The notes under the pieces are model-generated. The model was not told the DNA's origin, ran no database searches, and saw nothing but the letters and a program-made list of their open reading frames with translations. Source: Triplophysa rosa (taxonomy: Eukaryota > Chordata > Actinopteri > Cypriniformes > Nemacheilidae). Taken from it: a stretch of DNA of 64,000 nt. Below, piece after piece: positions 30,500 to 44,650 of the stretch (positions are counted from its first letter, which is position 1; the number at the start of each line of letters is the position of its first letter). Location: contig NC_079890.1 in the NCBI RefSeq assembly GCF_024868665.1, positions 1,160,391 through 1,224,390 on the forward strand. Reading direction: 5' to 3'. Position numbers and translations under genes: made by a program.

Positions 30500-31256
30500 C
30501 ACACAACTTACAACCGTCTTAGTTATTCCAAACAAATGTGGCAATTAAGAGTGTGATAAAGTGGTCGTTTGGCCCATTGAAGGTGGCGAACGGTCTTGAA
30601 GCGAGAACAATGTTAGACGATGCTCCTCCTGTTTCACGTCTCGTCTCCTGTAATGTGATTTTAAATGAACGCTCACATTCTGATTGATTTTGACAAGCTG
30701 TTGTTCACCCATTGTTCAGTTGTCAGCCCATCTGTTTGTGCTGAAAACAGCCGTAAATGACAACCAAAGAATGGAAGCGCTAAGTCAGTGTTGAGTTCCA
30801 CATTTCTTCCATCTGCCATCTTGATTTATGGCGTGTGTCACTAAACTGTCAGTGTGGATTTATTTGGTTAGTTTTTTGTTTGTTGAGGAATAATATCCCA
30901 CCATACTGCTTTGCAATTTTGGGGTTTTGTAAAGTTTCTTTATCATCATTGTTGGTGTGAACGTGCCTTTATTTGCTTTTTTGTGTCGTATGAGGCCTCG
31001 GGTCATTGTGGTTTCTGTCACCACACTGCAGCGATGATGCGTCTTCTTCGCTTCCTGCTCCAGTGTTATGGTAGTTGCACTTATCTGTGAGTTCTCAATT
31101 CTGGATGCTGTCAGATATGATTCACCTCTCTGCGCTTACACGGCACAATCACATGAGGCTGACTGCATGCGTGTGTGTGCTTTTACAGTTTAATGGACTT
31201 AAGAAAGTATGCATGGAAAACCCCAATAGTGTCCTAAAATTTACCGAAACACTTTC

Positions 31257-31310
31257 TTAAAGGGATAGTTCACCTCAAAATGAAAATGGGTATCTCACCT
31301 TCCTCTTCTA
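31257..31310. repeat. Angel-like fragment
   Basis: TTAAAGGGATAGTTCACC followed by AAAATGAAAATGGGTATCTCACC: only one outer arm survives. Confidence 0.65.
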
Positions 31311-33774
31311 TGACAGCGTGTAGATAAGATTTCAGATTTTTTTCTGGTCAGACGTCTACAGGAAGTCAACTCCCACACACACATTCTGTTCTTCGAGGCC
31401 TCACAAACAAATGCCTGTAGTCGTGTCTATTTATTGCCCCACAGCGAGGGCAGGAATTATACAGCCAGTGCAGTCCGGTATTTTGTGGGTATTTTCATGG
31501 AATCTTTTTTTGGACATTTATGTGAGATGGGTCATTATTGCGCTCTGTTATAGTGTTTTGAGGATTGGAGGCAGTATTCAGAAATGCACAACTTTTCTTA
31601 AAAGCACGAATATTGTGTCGGATCTATAATTTGCAGCTATGTTTAATGTATGTAATGGTGAAACAATTCTTACATTTTTAGGTGTTGTTTTGCCGTTGTA
31701 ATGTTGGATGGAATGCGCTCCTTGTTTTGTGTTTTTTTTGTCATAATCTTTTGGTCAAAACCTCTCTATGTCTAATAGACGGGGTTTTAAGGCATTACGG
31801 GTGCGTTCCAGATGTGAAAGATGCTCAGAACAGTATGATTCTACTGCCGTGTGAGAGAATGTACCTTGTTTTGGCCAACTTTGAACATTTTTGTTCACAG
31901 ATAATTGAGCTTAATCGAGGGCCTTTATTGCCATTGTATACAACAAAACTAGGAGCGCTGCCCCTGTTGGTGTTAGAAACACCAGTGCCCCTCCAAAATA
32001 TTCCTCCACAGAAATATAGAACTGTATATAGACTGATTCTAGCAAAGACTGTTAACTCAAAAATGTGTTCTGGATTATTCAACAAATATTTCTGGGGCTT
32101 TTGTCATGTTAAGTCGTAAAATGAGACGAATATACGCAAAAAATTCGCTCTTGGGTTCCGCAGATATGTTAGCAATATAATGAACTAGGGCAGAGACACC
32201 CCACGTGAAACCGAGGCTTGTTTTTCCGGAAAATGACGGTGACGAAAGCTCCCGCACAGAGTAGACGCCATCCTGTTGGATCAAAACTAAAAATGCCTCG
32301 TTCATCACCGAAACTTTATAATCGTGATTAATCGTATCCAGATAAACATTTATTGATTTCTATGTATTATACTGTATATGTAATATGTAATGTGTGTGTT
32401 TATAATCCCAAAATGAATATGCACAGTACACATGTGATGGAAACGCAACCTTTAGTTTTGGATGTGATTTAATCGTGATTAATCATTGAACATCCCTACT
32501 TTTATCCAAAAAATGTGTCTGTGTTTGTTTTGCAGAATATTGCGTGTTTGTCAAACTACTGAACTGGAATCAATTGTACGTCTCCGGCAGTTGAAGTGAG
32601 GAGTGCGTTTTGTGTCGCACATAAAGTTGATGTCAGCGTAGAGCGTTCCAGATCCGTCACTTTTGACTTACTGTATGTGTATATTGCCCTGGGTAGTAGG
32701 TAGTTGTCCATGTAGACAGCATGGCAACTCGCCCAGGTCTATAACCGAGCAATTGAGCATGGGTTACAAGTATCTTGACTGCGTTTTTCCACTAATACGA
32801 CCGAGTCGTGAGCTGGATTAATTACTGTGTAATTAGGCTTTACAAGTTGTGATGCTATCTTAACGACCATGTGTTTACACAGCCTCCAGTGCACCCCACA
32901 CGTCTTAATTCATCCGGTTAACACGGAGAAGCTCGATGTGACACCCGAGCATCTTCACCTTCAGATTGAAAGGACTGAGGGTGGATCTTTCCTTCACTTT
33001 TTTGCGAACGTTCTTGGTGTGCCGTGTATGTGGTGAACCTCGTGTATTTTCAGACATCCGCTGGCAGCTGGACTGTTATTCTGTTTCTCCTCAGCGCACC
33101 CTCGTAAAATGCTAGAACTGTTGTTGGAATGAGCACATAAATGTTTACTAGCTTTATTCAAAAATAAACACAAACTTTGCTGCATGTCAATTAGAACGCT
33201 TGAAACGAATCGTCTGTGCGGAAGAAGGAATAACGGAGGACACGTCGCCAGCTGTTTGCGTGCATTTCAGAAAATGTGCTTTATACGTTTATCGTGTTCG
33301 TTTTAAACGGAAACGGCTTCCGGGAATTTTACACAAATATTATTTCACGGGCAACGTCGTCGAATGTAAAATTTAGAATATACGTTGGTTTGTTCGTCAC
33401 GTGCATTACAGTGAAATTTGTCATGAGGATTTGACACTTTTTTTGTTTCCATTTTGGTAAAAGCTTTGGATAGTGAGCGTGACATTTTCAGTCAGGCATG
33501 TTGAGGGAGTTTTTTGACATTTACTCCAGGAAACGGTCTCAGTATGTCCTTACCCCCCCGGGAACACCGGACGTTTTTCAGGGTTTACAGAGAGACTCAA
33601 GCTGTGTCTTATCATTCTGTACTTGATCATTTGCTTTTTCTCTCGGTGTCTTTTCTTGTCATGCAGTAAAGATCTCTCCATCTTTGCCCACCGTGATTTC
33701 TGTGTTAAAAGCTTTTGTGAAGTACAATATTCTTTTAAAAATAAACAGATTGATATTTGCTTTAACACTCAACA

Positions 33775-34040
33775 TTAAAGGTCATTGCACACTGAGTCCG
33801 AAATTTCCGCACGTTAAAAAATAAATACGACCTCACGTTGTGTCAACCACATTTACACACCGCCTCCGATATTTCCATCCGTCATAAAAAAATTTAGACT
33901 GGGTTCGATTTTCTGCGTTTTTCGCATCCGTAGCAAGCATTTTGAGAGGCGTTTGGACAATTCAGAGACACTGTACAAACCAGCGCCAAATATGAAAAAA
34001 CGTATACGAAAATTTCGTACTGTATGTGCAAAAACCTTAA
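33775..34040. mobile_element. TTAA-flanked MITE A
   Basis: TTAA at both ends; left AGGTCATTGCACAC, right inverted GTGCAAAAACC. 266 bp. Only the outer 15 bp or so are similar, so the call is moderate. Confidence 0.6.
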
Positions 34041-34119
34041 ATGTCGTTTCTACTGCTATTCATATGTTCATGGCGCATGTTATTCAAAAGAAACGAATGT
34101 TTGTCTTTGTATTCTTGCT

Positions 34120-34493
34120 TTAAAGTCCCCTTATTTTTCGTGAAATATTGCAGCGTTTATTGTAAATAGTTTATCAATGTGGGTCATTCTCTTTTAAAAA
34201 TTATTGTGCCCTCGTAATCTTTAGTTAAAATCTGAAAATGCACTTCCTGTAATGACTATCCGTCTTAAATGACGGCTTGGGCGGAGCATCTGTTAACTCC
34301 TCCCCTTCAGCTGTCAGTCTGCTGCCAGTTCCATTTCAAAATGCAACGGCTGCTTTTATACATCCAATCAAGTCGCAGAGAAAGACGAAAGCCACGCCCA
34401 CTATTTTTCTCATTAGAAATTCGGTTTCACTCGGAAATGCCTCAAAATACGGAAGTAAAAACGATCGCAACTTCCGGTTCACGGGGACTTTAA
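34120..34493. mobile_element. TTAA-flanked MITE B
   Basis: TTTAAAGTCCCC at the left and GGGGACTTTAAA at the right, TTAA at both edges; 374 bp. The CTTCCGGTTCACGGGGACTT end is a wording I know from zebrafish-group repeats. It lies only 80 bp from MITE A. Confidence 0.75.
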
Positions 34494-34737
34494 ATGTCAT
34501 GTCTCGCTCCGCCTTTGAAATGAGGTCACGAAATCCTCCCACGTTTTCAGCTCCTCCCCGCCAACCACTTGGCTTTGTTCCGTTATGTAACAGCCGTTTT
34601 TTGAAAGTCCAATTCATTGTTGATGGTTAAAATCAAGTCCAGAATTTTTCCAACACCACTCATTTTTTGTTATTAAAATAACAACTTGGCAATCTGTGTG
34701 ATGGGATGTTTTTCAAAGTAAAGTAGGGTATTGAAAC

Positions 34738-34955
34738 TTTTTTTTTTTTTTTTTAAGATTTATTTTTTGGCGTTTTTTTGCCTTTATTTGACAGAGAGAG
34801 AGACTCTTTTCAGAGAGGACAGGAAGCAAAGTGGATGAGAGAGAGGGGGTAGGATCGGGAAAGGACCACAAGCCGGGACTCGAACTCGGGTTGCCCAGGA
34901 CGCACCGGCGCCACATGTCGGAGCACGAACCACTCGACCACCTGGCTCCGACAAC
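34738..34955 (-). mobile_element. tRNA-derived SINE with poly(A) tail
   Basis: On the minus strand it begins GTTGTCGGAGCC, with A-box TGGTCGAGTGG and B-box AGTTCGAGTCC, continues with a non-tRNA body, and ends in a run of about 17 A (the T-run at 34738). Complete-looking copy of about 218 bp. The long variable-arm spacing suggests a Leu/Ser-type tRNA ancestor. Confidence 0.85.
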
Positions 34956-37900
34956 ATATATTTTTTTTAAAGAGGAAAGGACTTTTAATGGTCAGAATTC
35001 ACTGGATTTTGGAAAGTCAGCATTTAATACCAGGACAGAACCCAATGGAAAGCACATTTGCAGTATTTTGTGGAGCGGCTGAAACATGTCTCCTTGAAAT
35101 GAGGTCATATTTATTTGAGTTGGAAACTGAGAGGTGATGTGAAACCAAAGGTTAAGTTCACACTTGAGAGCATCTTAACATAACAGTACCGCTTCTACTG
35201 AATTTGTCATTAATTACAGTATTTTCTATTATTGCTCTAGCTTTTTAAATTAACCACATTAATGCTTGTGTTTCTGTTTTATTTCTTTTTAAAAACCATT
35301 GTCCCTAACCATAACCATCGATAAGAAAATAACAGATTTTCTTTGATGTTTTCTCGTTTGAATGAAGGTCTGTGTGATCTCATGACTGTATGATACAAGT
35401 TAAGAGTCCCTGTACGCTGGAGTGAAACAGTGAATCAGGATTTGTTGTTTTTTTAGCGCGTGGCATCAGCTAATGGAAATCATCAGCATCTGTTGACCCT
35501 CTGCACGTCTCACCCCACACGCTGTGTCTCTCTCTCACACAGTTTCTCTTTCGTCTTCATGACTCTCAAACCTACCCGCTACTTTGAGGTCAAAAGAGAA
35601 ACATGTACATGCAGTCATAAACTGATATAATACTCAACCTGAGATAGAAGCGCCACGCGATTGGCTGTTTTTGCACTGGAGTCTGATGTAGGACATTTGA
35701 GGTCATGCTTAGTTTTGATTGGACGTCTGGAGGAAGGAGTTATTTCACTCAGTGACATTTCACTGTTGTTACGTTTATTCATTTGTATTTTTCTTCAAGC
35801 TTTTTGGATGGGTAGTGCGCTTTACAAAACCAAAACGTCAGTGTTTGATGCCAAAACGGGTGAAATTTCATAGTCATCTTTGATGGCAAAGCAAAAGGAA
35901 TGATTGAGCACACGGCTTCATGTGGAAAAAGATGAAATAGCAACATAAATATGACCGTATAAATGTTGTTTTTCAGTGAAGTGAGCGTTTCTTGAAATGT
36001 GCTTTGCTTTGAAATACGTTTCTAGATTCTTTTGATGATCAGAACGATTTCCGTCCGTTTTGTATAATAAAATACTGCATAACTTAACTGTGCATGTATT
36101 TACACATGATGTATGTCATCTTATTGTCCAGCCCACAAATATCGTCTTAACCAATGGCACAAGTGCGGGGCGGGACTACCTGTTTGTCCAAGAAGTGGTG
36201 GACGAGGTGTCATTGGAAGTTCTTCAGAAGTGTCGAATATGGCTCGTCGTTTATATAGCAAATCTCTCAACTTGACGTGGTGTCATCCGGCGGTCAGTTT
36301 TCTTCTCGCAGTGAGTTGAGTGTGTGGGGATTCGGGAACGCTGAGGGGAAATGAGCGGATGGCTGTTAGCTGACGACACATTGACTTCACTTGACTTCCT
36401 CGATTACGTACTTGACGCTGATGTGTAAATGTGACCTTCACATCAAACACATCTTGTGCGGCACAATGCAGGTTGACCTCAGTAGATGGATTCATTTTGA
36501 CGTGAATGTAATCGAGAATAGACGTTCAATCCGGCCAATAAAAGCGTTTAATAAACCATCATCCTGTGAAAATACTACTGCTGCGCAATATTGAAGACAA
36601 ACGCGAAACCATTTCTATCCATCGTGTAGCCCTAGAGTTTCTGTACTCTTTCGATTTGTATTTAAGAATATTTCAATCTCTTTTGTTTCTGAAATACAGT
36701 GGTTTTGGATTTCGTTTTGAGGAACTTGTGTAACATGACTTGTGCGATGACACCATGTCGTTTGTCGTTTGTGGTTTAAAGAGTCTGTCTGAGAGGAAGT
36801 ATCGGTAGATAACACTTTTTAATCGCCTGCTTTATCACGATTCTCAATATCTCAAGTGTAAATTCATGCTCATGTAGAAATGCAATGGCAGGCCTCATCT
36901 CTGGTTTATTTGTACGGATGGCTCCGGTCAATAAAGTTCATGTTTAACAAGTATCAATAGCCAGAGATAACTTCATTACTCGTCTCTTTGTCTTTGTTGC
37001 TTCTGGGGGTGGTTTGTTGGCTGTGTTCACAGATGTGTGTTGCTGTTTGACACCTTGGTTTAGAGGAAGCCTTCATTTCCACCGCCGGCTTCATTAAGAG
37101 TCCTGCTGCTCTGTCAGAACGGTTTGGGCGAGTTTAGTTTTCTCTTTGGTGTTTTCCATCCTTTTTGGCCTTGTCCGGTCAGAAATCGACTAAACTTCCG
37201 ATACGGCTTTGCTGAAGTTTATCTTGCCATTTCCTCAGAGTTGACCCAGAGACGCAAGTCCCAACCAAAGCAATTAAATACGGCCGTTGTGCTCTTTTGG
37301 GGTTTTATAACTCTTCAACAGGGTCATTCATATTTGATTGTTTTTTGCTTTTCACAACGCATCATTAAATGGTGTAAAGGAGAAATTTATTCAAGTTTTT
37401 TTTTTATTTAAGTGGCTGTGATTTTGTGGCCAACAATCTGTTATTCCAGTAGGATGGTCTGTTTTTAGCTCACATTAAGTGTGAAGCCTATTAAATATAT
37501 GTGAATGGGTTTTATTATAGTAAAAGTGAATTGACCTTGTGTTTTTCATACAAATATCGAGCTTAAATCATGGCTACTGTAGTAAAACCATGGTTAATTT
37601 GTGGTTACTATGGTTTATGATTATGAGGCCTGGTTTTCACAGACCGGGTCATGTACTGTATGCTTATCCGCCTTTTTTGTAGTTTCCGTCGTTAAACTAC
37701 AAACACGTTCATTTATTACTCAGTTTATTCTTTTGATTAAGATGTCTTTGGGAATGAGCTCCATTGAGCTAGTAAAACCTGCTATCCCGAGTCCAAGCAC
37801 TGGACTATTTGGATCACGTCTGACCTGTTGAGGACCAGACGGGATCCGTCATTTCCGTCAGACAGAGGAATGTGAACTAAATGAAGATCAGAGAGATCCG

Positions 37901-40359
37901 GGCAGTTTAGAGAAACTCAAGTAGGACGAACACAGAGAAAATACAGATGAGATGAAGACTGATGTCACGCCAGACAGGACAATCTAAGAGATGAGAAAGA
38001 AGCAGAAAGTGAAGGATCTTAAAGCAGGAGAGGAAAAAAAGAGGCTCGGTGGAGATGCTGATGTCAGCACGTCTCGGGGTTTGTCCATGTTTAGTGAGCG
38101 GTGCGCTCCCGGTTACTCCCTCTTCCTCTTTTAGAAATCGTCTGCTTCTCCAGCTGAATGCCAGCGCTTCTCTTTTATTCGGCTCGCCTCTGCCTGTGGC
38201 TGCCAGAGCAAATGGGAATAGTTAGTGTTTAACATTTGTTTTCAGTGTGCTGTATAGTTTACCCAAAAAATCAATTACTGTTTTGCTCACCCTCATGTTG
38301 TGCTCAACATCGAGACATTTCAATGTGCTTTTCTCTGCACGTGTAAACCACGTCTGTCAAGCTCCAAAATTGGCAAAAACGGTTTTATTTTGATGGGTCG
38401 CCACATTACGTGTGCAGTACACAGAACCGAACCTCTTATACAGACACGCAGTCACCCAGTCATGAAGTCGGTCATTGCATTCACATCTTTATGAATGGTG
38501 CCTATCAAGTTTGTATGGGTGTCATCTTGCCTGGGATTAAGCTGGTGAGGGGATCAGGAAAGCTTGGATTAGTTTTTAAAGGGTAGAAGCGAAACTCGAC
38601 GATGGTTTTGATTCCCTACTGTATCTTCATTGAAACAGATCTGTTTGTTGAAGCCGTGGTCGCGTTTCACAGCGGTAGGCTTGAGGAACACTGTGCTCTA
38701 GATCTGCTATAAAGGCCACAAAGCCTAAGGAAATAAGAAGCCGACTCGGATTACTACTAAATCTAATGTGCTTCTTGGCTCGCTTTACTATCACAGAACT
38801 ATAATCACCTTTACTCTGTCCATCGAGGTCATTCCCATGCCAGGGAAAAACGAGAGTTTCTGTTTGTTTGTTTGTTTTTCTTTGTGCTTGACAAAGATTT
38901 GAACAAGGACACGCAGAAGAATAATTTTTCTGGAAGTGCCCTGCTTCCTTCAAAAAGTCAAATTAATTTGAAGCAGGTGAAGTCCATTAGTTGGGGATTA
39001 AATATTCTTACATGTGGAGCCTGGCTACCACCGCTGGCTGTACAAACAGCTCAGAGTCTTACTCTTATTTTTCTAACACGAAGATAAATATGTTCTGCGC
39101 TTACTTTGGGTTCCCGAATTAATTTTTCGTAAAACCACACGTATCAGATATGCGTCGTCGTCAAAGAGCCTCGCATGATTTTAGAATCGTCTCAGTGGGT
39201 ACATACCGTCCTGTATCTCCCCAATCTCTGAAAGTTTCACTGGCAAAGTCTCAGACTTTCACTCGGCTGAGTCACTCTTCTAAGTCTCCCGGTTTTAGTG
39301 CAGTCAGGCTTTGCCAAGTTACTCATCCTGCTTGTCTCTTTTTTGGCTTTAACGGTCTCCTTTCATTCCTGGGCAGCCTTGTTAAGAGTACGTTTAGGAG
39401 TTGCAGAAAAAGGTCTGTTGGCTTTTCTTCTCTGGCACTCATGCCGCGGAGACTGGCTGGCAATGTCTTGGCACCTCTTTGTGGGTATAAGATGGGCATC
39501 TTACTGGCACATCCCAACCACAGCCTCATTTCTCCCATCCTCCATTGCGTATGCCTGGACTTGCTTAGTTGACAGAATTTAGTTTATTACACGTAGGAAA
39601 CAGAAAAAGAGGATGGAGTGCCCTTAATGCCCTTTGAAATGCCCTACTTCTCCATGTCTAATAGTTTCTAATGCAATGCTGGAAATGTTGGGCAACTTTT
39701 AGAATAGAATTCTGATATTTTAAGAGGTGCTGTAGAACGTTGTGGCCAGTGGTTGTGAGTTTTAAGAGGGTCTGAGGAGCAGGCTATGTTATAGGGCCGT
39801 TAAAGTTTCGGCAGAGTTCCCGCCGGTGGCAGCGCAGCTCCCTGTGTACCTGTAGAAGTGTAGCTGAAATACTGCAGTCATTCAATTACTGATGTTTGTC
39901 ACACTCTGCATTGTGATAGAGCTTTTAACTTGATGACTTGAGGCACTGAATGATTTATTGCTAGTTACATAGTAGAAAGCTCAGCAGGTTTTGCGAAATT
40001 GGAACCCAAGTCATCCACAAGAAACTTTTATTTTGAAGTGGTCATTTAATTCAACTGTTTTGTGAACAGATGTTTTGCTAAAACTACAAATGTGTTTTAG
40101 TATTATTAAATTGTATGATATACTTCCTCCAGGATTTTTGTGATTCACTTCAATTTATGAGGCAGCTTGCCATTTTGACAGATTTTCCACAGAATGTGTC
40201 TGGAGACACAAACGAAAAGACCCAAACTACCCAATTGGCGTCCACATTTTTTTTGCATAGTGTGCAGAATTCTGCTGTGTTTGGAGGATAATTTAGTGCA
40301 GAATGCAGATTGTGGTAAAAGGCGAGCAAACCTCCTGCTGTCTGATGACTAACTCCAAA

Positions 40360-40640
40360 TCAGTCACTTACCGAGATTGTCAATAGAGCGAGAGCTGTAA
40401 AATGCAAATGCAGCGCATTCAGTGCCGCATCCCAGGGGGGGCATTACACGCCCGCGTCCACCTGCGCGCTGATCTAATAGGCAGAGATTGTTGTGTTTAA
40501 ATCTGTCGATGACGGGTCGAGCGCCAGCCGGGGCTGTGGCAGTGATGGAGGGGGCTGCCTGCTCACTCGATCTGTACATCTGTGAGATGATGCAGCGAGT
40601 CAGGCAACATCTGGCGCCTGGTGGCGGGAGAGGAACATGC
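40360..40640. other. Low-repeat, GC-balanced intronic stretch (possible enhancer)
   Basis: Contains an octamer-like ATGCAAATGC, GCGCGCTGATCTAAT and E-box-like words in a non-repetitive context. No coding frame. Inference only. Confidence 0.2.
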
Positions 40641-42392
40641 AGATGAGGGGATGTGTTGTTATCTGCGGCACGTATGTGTGTGTGCGTGTGCTGCCATCTG
40701 TGTGTGTGTGGTGGAAGACAAAGTCAGCCCTTCAGAGTCGGGATTGGAGATTGAATTAGAGAGTGGTGACATCCTGCTGGGGTTTTCTTTCAGCCATGTG
40801 TGGAGGTGTGAGACTCTGATGCTTCTCACTGAACCAGACAGGGGGTCTGTTGAGAGTCACGATGTTCAGAAAGTGTGCTAGCAGTTCACCAGCAAAGCCT
40901 TGAGAGCCTTTGTTCTTCCAGATCTCATTTGTCTTCCTGCGGCTCCAGTCTCCTCAGTCCTCCATCCTCTCCATCTCTCACGTGTGTTGCTGTTGGACAA
41001 ACACGAAAGAGTTCAATTCCAGTGGATAGAGAGACCGGATGCTCATTAGAATAAAACCAAGGAAGCTCTTTGTGCTGCCCCCCGCCGTACTTTCCTGTGA
41101 TGTATTTTTAATGTCTTTATTGTTTTTTATGTTTAAATGCCAATTTTCATATTTCAGTGATCTCTCTCAGATTTTTTATTTTAAATGTTTGCTCACCTTC
41201 ACGTAGAAATGCTTTGTGCATTAAGAGTTTTAGTAAACCTGCAGGAGCTTTCTTTCTTCCTTCTAATCTTACTAGCGTGGACGGTGTAAGTTCGAGAACG
41301 TGAAGGGTCCTCATAATCCTAAAGCAAACATTTTTTTCTTTGGCTACCGGGTGGAATCGAGATCTTGAAAATAAAGACTCCAACATTTCCTTTCAATAAT
41401 AAACAGTGAAGTCTTAGCTTCCGTCGCTGGCATGCATTTGTGCCATCCCTCACATGATCAAGAGTAGTTACGGACAGAATATAAAGGCAGGTCTGTCTAC
41501 AGCCTCCGTGGGAGTGGAATAGTGCCGTTATAAAAAGGAGAAACATTAAACTAAGGGTGATTCTAGGTGAATGCTTTTATCTTTGGCCTTCGAACGACGC
41601 TCATCTTCTGTAATATTTTCTATTTTTATTCCAGGAGATAAAAAAGAGGTTTGATGTCTGATGGTACTTTTAGGAAAGTGCAGCCAGGTTTTATAATCCG
41701 CTATTAATATGTTTATAGGACACCAGTTTTGACATTCACAACAAACAACTTCTTGAGGGTCTTTTTCCCAGAGTCTTGATTAAAAGGTTCAAGAATGTGA
41801 ATTTGTGAATAGCTGCCTGGAGTTTAACAAGTGACACATGTAAACCAATCTGATTCAGTAACATTGAAAAAATAAATGTAGCAATCGGTGACCACTTTAC
41901 TTTGTGTATTCACTTCACTTTCAAGTCCTCGTGTGTACAGCTGCCGGTTTCATATTTAGACCGACTGTTTTGACGTTGTGGCAGTTCAAGGGCGATGTGT
42001 GGGAATGGTGTGGCGCCGTTGCTCCAAATAATATGGGACTTACTGGCATGTTAAAAATGCATTGACAATGACATTTTGAAGACCAGCTTTTAGAGGACTT
42101 TTTGGGAAATTTGGAAAACCTGTGCGTTGTGACCACTTCACAACGTATAACATGGAGTTTGTTTGCAGTCATTATGATTACACCAATGCAGAATTACATG
42201 CGAATCAGTCTTGTTGGAAGCTTGACTTGTAATGAGCATCATGTGGATTTGATTTTAGAGATTCTGTACCACTTTACCGCTTAAGCTCATCTTAACATCA
42301 TCTACTTTAGGGCTGCAAGATTACAAAATAACAACTCTTTCCCGGAAAGAATGTAAAACATGTGGTTGGTTTTCCGAGTTTTAGATTTTAAA

Positions 42393-42829
42393 TATGTGAC
42401 CCTGGACAACAAAACCTTCAGTCTTAAAAGTCCTTTTTTCAAATTGAGATTTATACATCACCTGAAAGCTGAATAAATAAACTTTCCATTGATGTATGGT
42501 TTGTTGGGTTCGGACAATATTTGGCCGAGATACAAAAATATTTGAAAATCTGAGGGTGCAAAAAATTAAATATTGAGAAAATCGCCTATAAAGTTGTCTA
42601 AATCAAGTCCTTAGCATAGCATATTACTCACAAAAATAAAGTTTTGATATATTTACGGTAGGAAATTTCCAAAATATCTTCATGGAACATGATCTTTACT
42701 TAATATCCTAATGATTTCTGGCATAAAAGAAAAAAATATAATTTTGACCCAAACAATGTATTTTTGGCTCTTACTTAAAAATGTTCCCGTGCTACTTAAG
42801 ACTGGTTTTGTGATCCAGGGTCACACATA
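42393..42829. mobile_element. MITE with TGTGACCCTGGA termini, complete copy
   Basis: Left TATGTGACCCTGGACAACAA, right CCAGGGTCACACATA, with inner CTTCAGTCTTAA/TTAAGACTGG arms. A reverse-oriented, interrupted copy is at 4654-5333. Confidence 0.88.
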
Positions 42830-43289
42830 TTTTAATACAATATATCCCACACATGGTGGAGGGAGAGTTACAAGTACTTGGTTTAAGAAGTGTAATATCG
42901 AATACATCTCATTTGTCTGTCCAGATGTTTGTGGGTCAAACTGCTGAAGTTCATCTTTAGGGCCGTCCTTTAGATGTCAGACGGAGCTTATGCTGTATGT
43001 GACTTCCACCTGTCACGAGCGTGTGAATCTCAGCGGTGTAATTACCCTAGCCGCAGGATAAACACAGACCAGCGACAGCATTGTTCCACCTTTCTGTCGA
43101 ATGTCCCGTATTTTGCAGCAGCTTTCGTCTGGGAGAGGAGGTGGGGGATCTCATTCCTTTTTTGGCACCGAGACAGATGGGCACTCCAATGTCCTACCAT
43201 AAAATATGCTTCACCCAAGTGCCAGCTCTTTCAACGATGAACGTCGCCTTTTTTCCTCATTTCCTCTGCAGTGTAGCTACAGTATAATT

Positions 43290-43373
43290 GTAAAGGGATT
43301 GGTCAGCCAAAAATGAAGTTCTTTCATTATTTTCTTTTTTTCACTATTTGTTTTGGGTGAACTATACCTTTAA
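43290..43373. mobile_element. Miniature Angel-like element (84 bp)
   Basis: TAAAGGGATTGGTCAGCC and GGGTGAACTATACCTTTA termini with almost no interior: the outer ends only, joined through an AT-rich middle. Confidence 0.75.
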
Positions 43374-44559
43374 ACTTCTTCTCTGAGCTTCGCCCGGCTT
43401 TGTGTACCACCCATTGTGCGCAGGGTCGCGATTTATTAACCTGTGACGCATTCTTGAGGCCATTCGTCCATCAGTTTAAATGTTGCTTGGCTATGACATT
43501 GTTCGGTAGCAGTCGCTGTGTAACGGTTAAACTCTGGATCCTATTAAACAGGATTACTCTGTAAGAGTCTTACAGCAAACAGGCTGTTCACCAGGTGTCT
43601 CTGCTATACAGACCGCTGAATCCACACTACAAGAACCAGTCGAAACAATTTCATCCCGTTAGCCTCATTGTGATGCAACGCACAGGCATCCATTAAGGTC
43701 TTCGTGCTCCATCGACGTTTAGGTTCAGCTGGCCGGTGATCGTCCAAGTGTGAAAGATCGAAGCCTTTGTTTTCAAACATGCACTCAAGCATGTAAAAGC
43801 AAACATGTGTTTGTCCGGCTCTTTATGATTCAGAGGCGCTGGAAAAGTCTGACACAGATTAATCACCGTCAATCCTCAGTCAATAGAAACACGAATTCGT
43901 CTGTAGTACAACAAAAGACGGTCCATTTGTCTTGGGATGATTCTCTCGAATTCTTGGTTTCCAAGATGTCAATCCTTTTCAGGCATTAAAAACAAGGTCT
44001 GGCATGTTTAAAAGCATTCATTTTACGTTTTTGATTTTTTTCTCCCAAAACAACACGTTTAAAATGTCATTACCGCAACAGTCTAAAAATGTCAATACCT
44101 TAGCAAGTTTTTATTTATCATACATAATTAGACATTAACGAAGTACATTTTTATAGAAAATGATAAATGTAACATTTTTAAATGTGGAAAAGTACCTGTA
44201 TTGGTAATGATAGTTAATACTGTCATGTAAACAGTACGACAAGATAATAGTAAACCTTTAAATAAAAGGAAATCTGTTTTGCAAGGTATGGTAGATGTGT
44301 GTGTCATCCAGTAGAATATTCAATCATTTTTTTCTACTCCTAATTATTTAAAACAAAATTAATTTACAAGCATATCACACACTCATAGCTGGAGGTGTTA
44401 CAGTAATGAGATTGTCAGCAGAAAATGCAATACAATACAAAAATAATTGATTTTTCGGCCCACATCGGCCCTCCACCATTCCTGTCGTTGTATGTAACGT
44501 GTCATTCCGTTACATGTATATGTGTCCGTCTCGTGCATTCGCATTAATAACGTCCGTCT

Positions 44560-44650
44560 GTCCGGCCCAAGTGTCCATTCCGGCCCCATACATTAGCGGC
44601 CCACTGGGAAAAGTTCCGATACTCCAGATGGCCGGTCCGCCCCTGGACAC
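44560..44650. repeat. hAT-like terminal fragment
   Basis: Ends CCAGATGGCCGGTCCGCCCC plus TG, the inverse of a CAGGGGCGGAC..GGCCATCTGG hAT-type terminus. The opposite end was not found. A weaker echo (AAATGGTCAGTCCACCACTG) lies at 44700. Confidence 0.45.

Noticed and set aside
31682..32119. 145-codon open frame in chsy1 intron 2
   Set aside because: No similarity to a known family, no splice or promoter context, and compositionally like the surrounding intron.
34873..34955. Possible tRNA-Leu/Ser gene on the minus strand
   Set aside because: Good A and B boxes, but continuous with a non-tRNA body and poly(A) tail, typical of a SINE.
39150..39582. 140- and 94-codon overlapping frames
   Set aside because: Two overlapping frames in different registers with no family resemblance and no start context; most likely chance.
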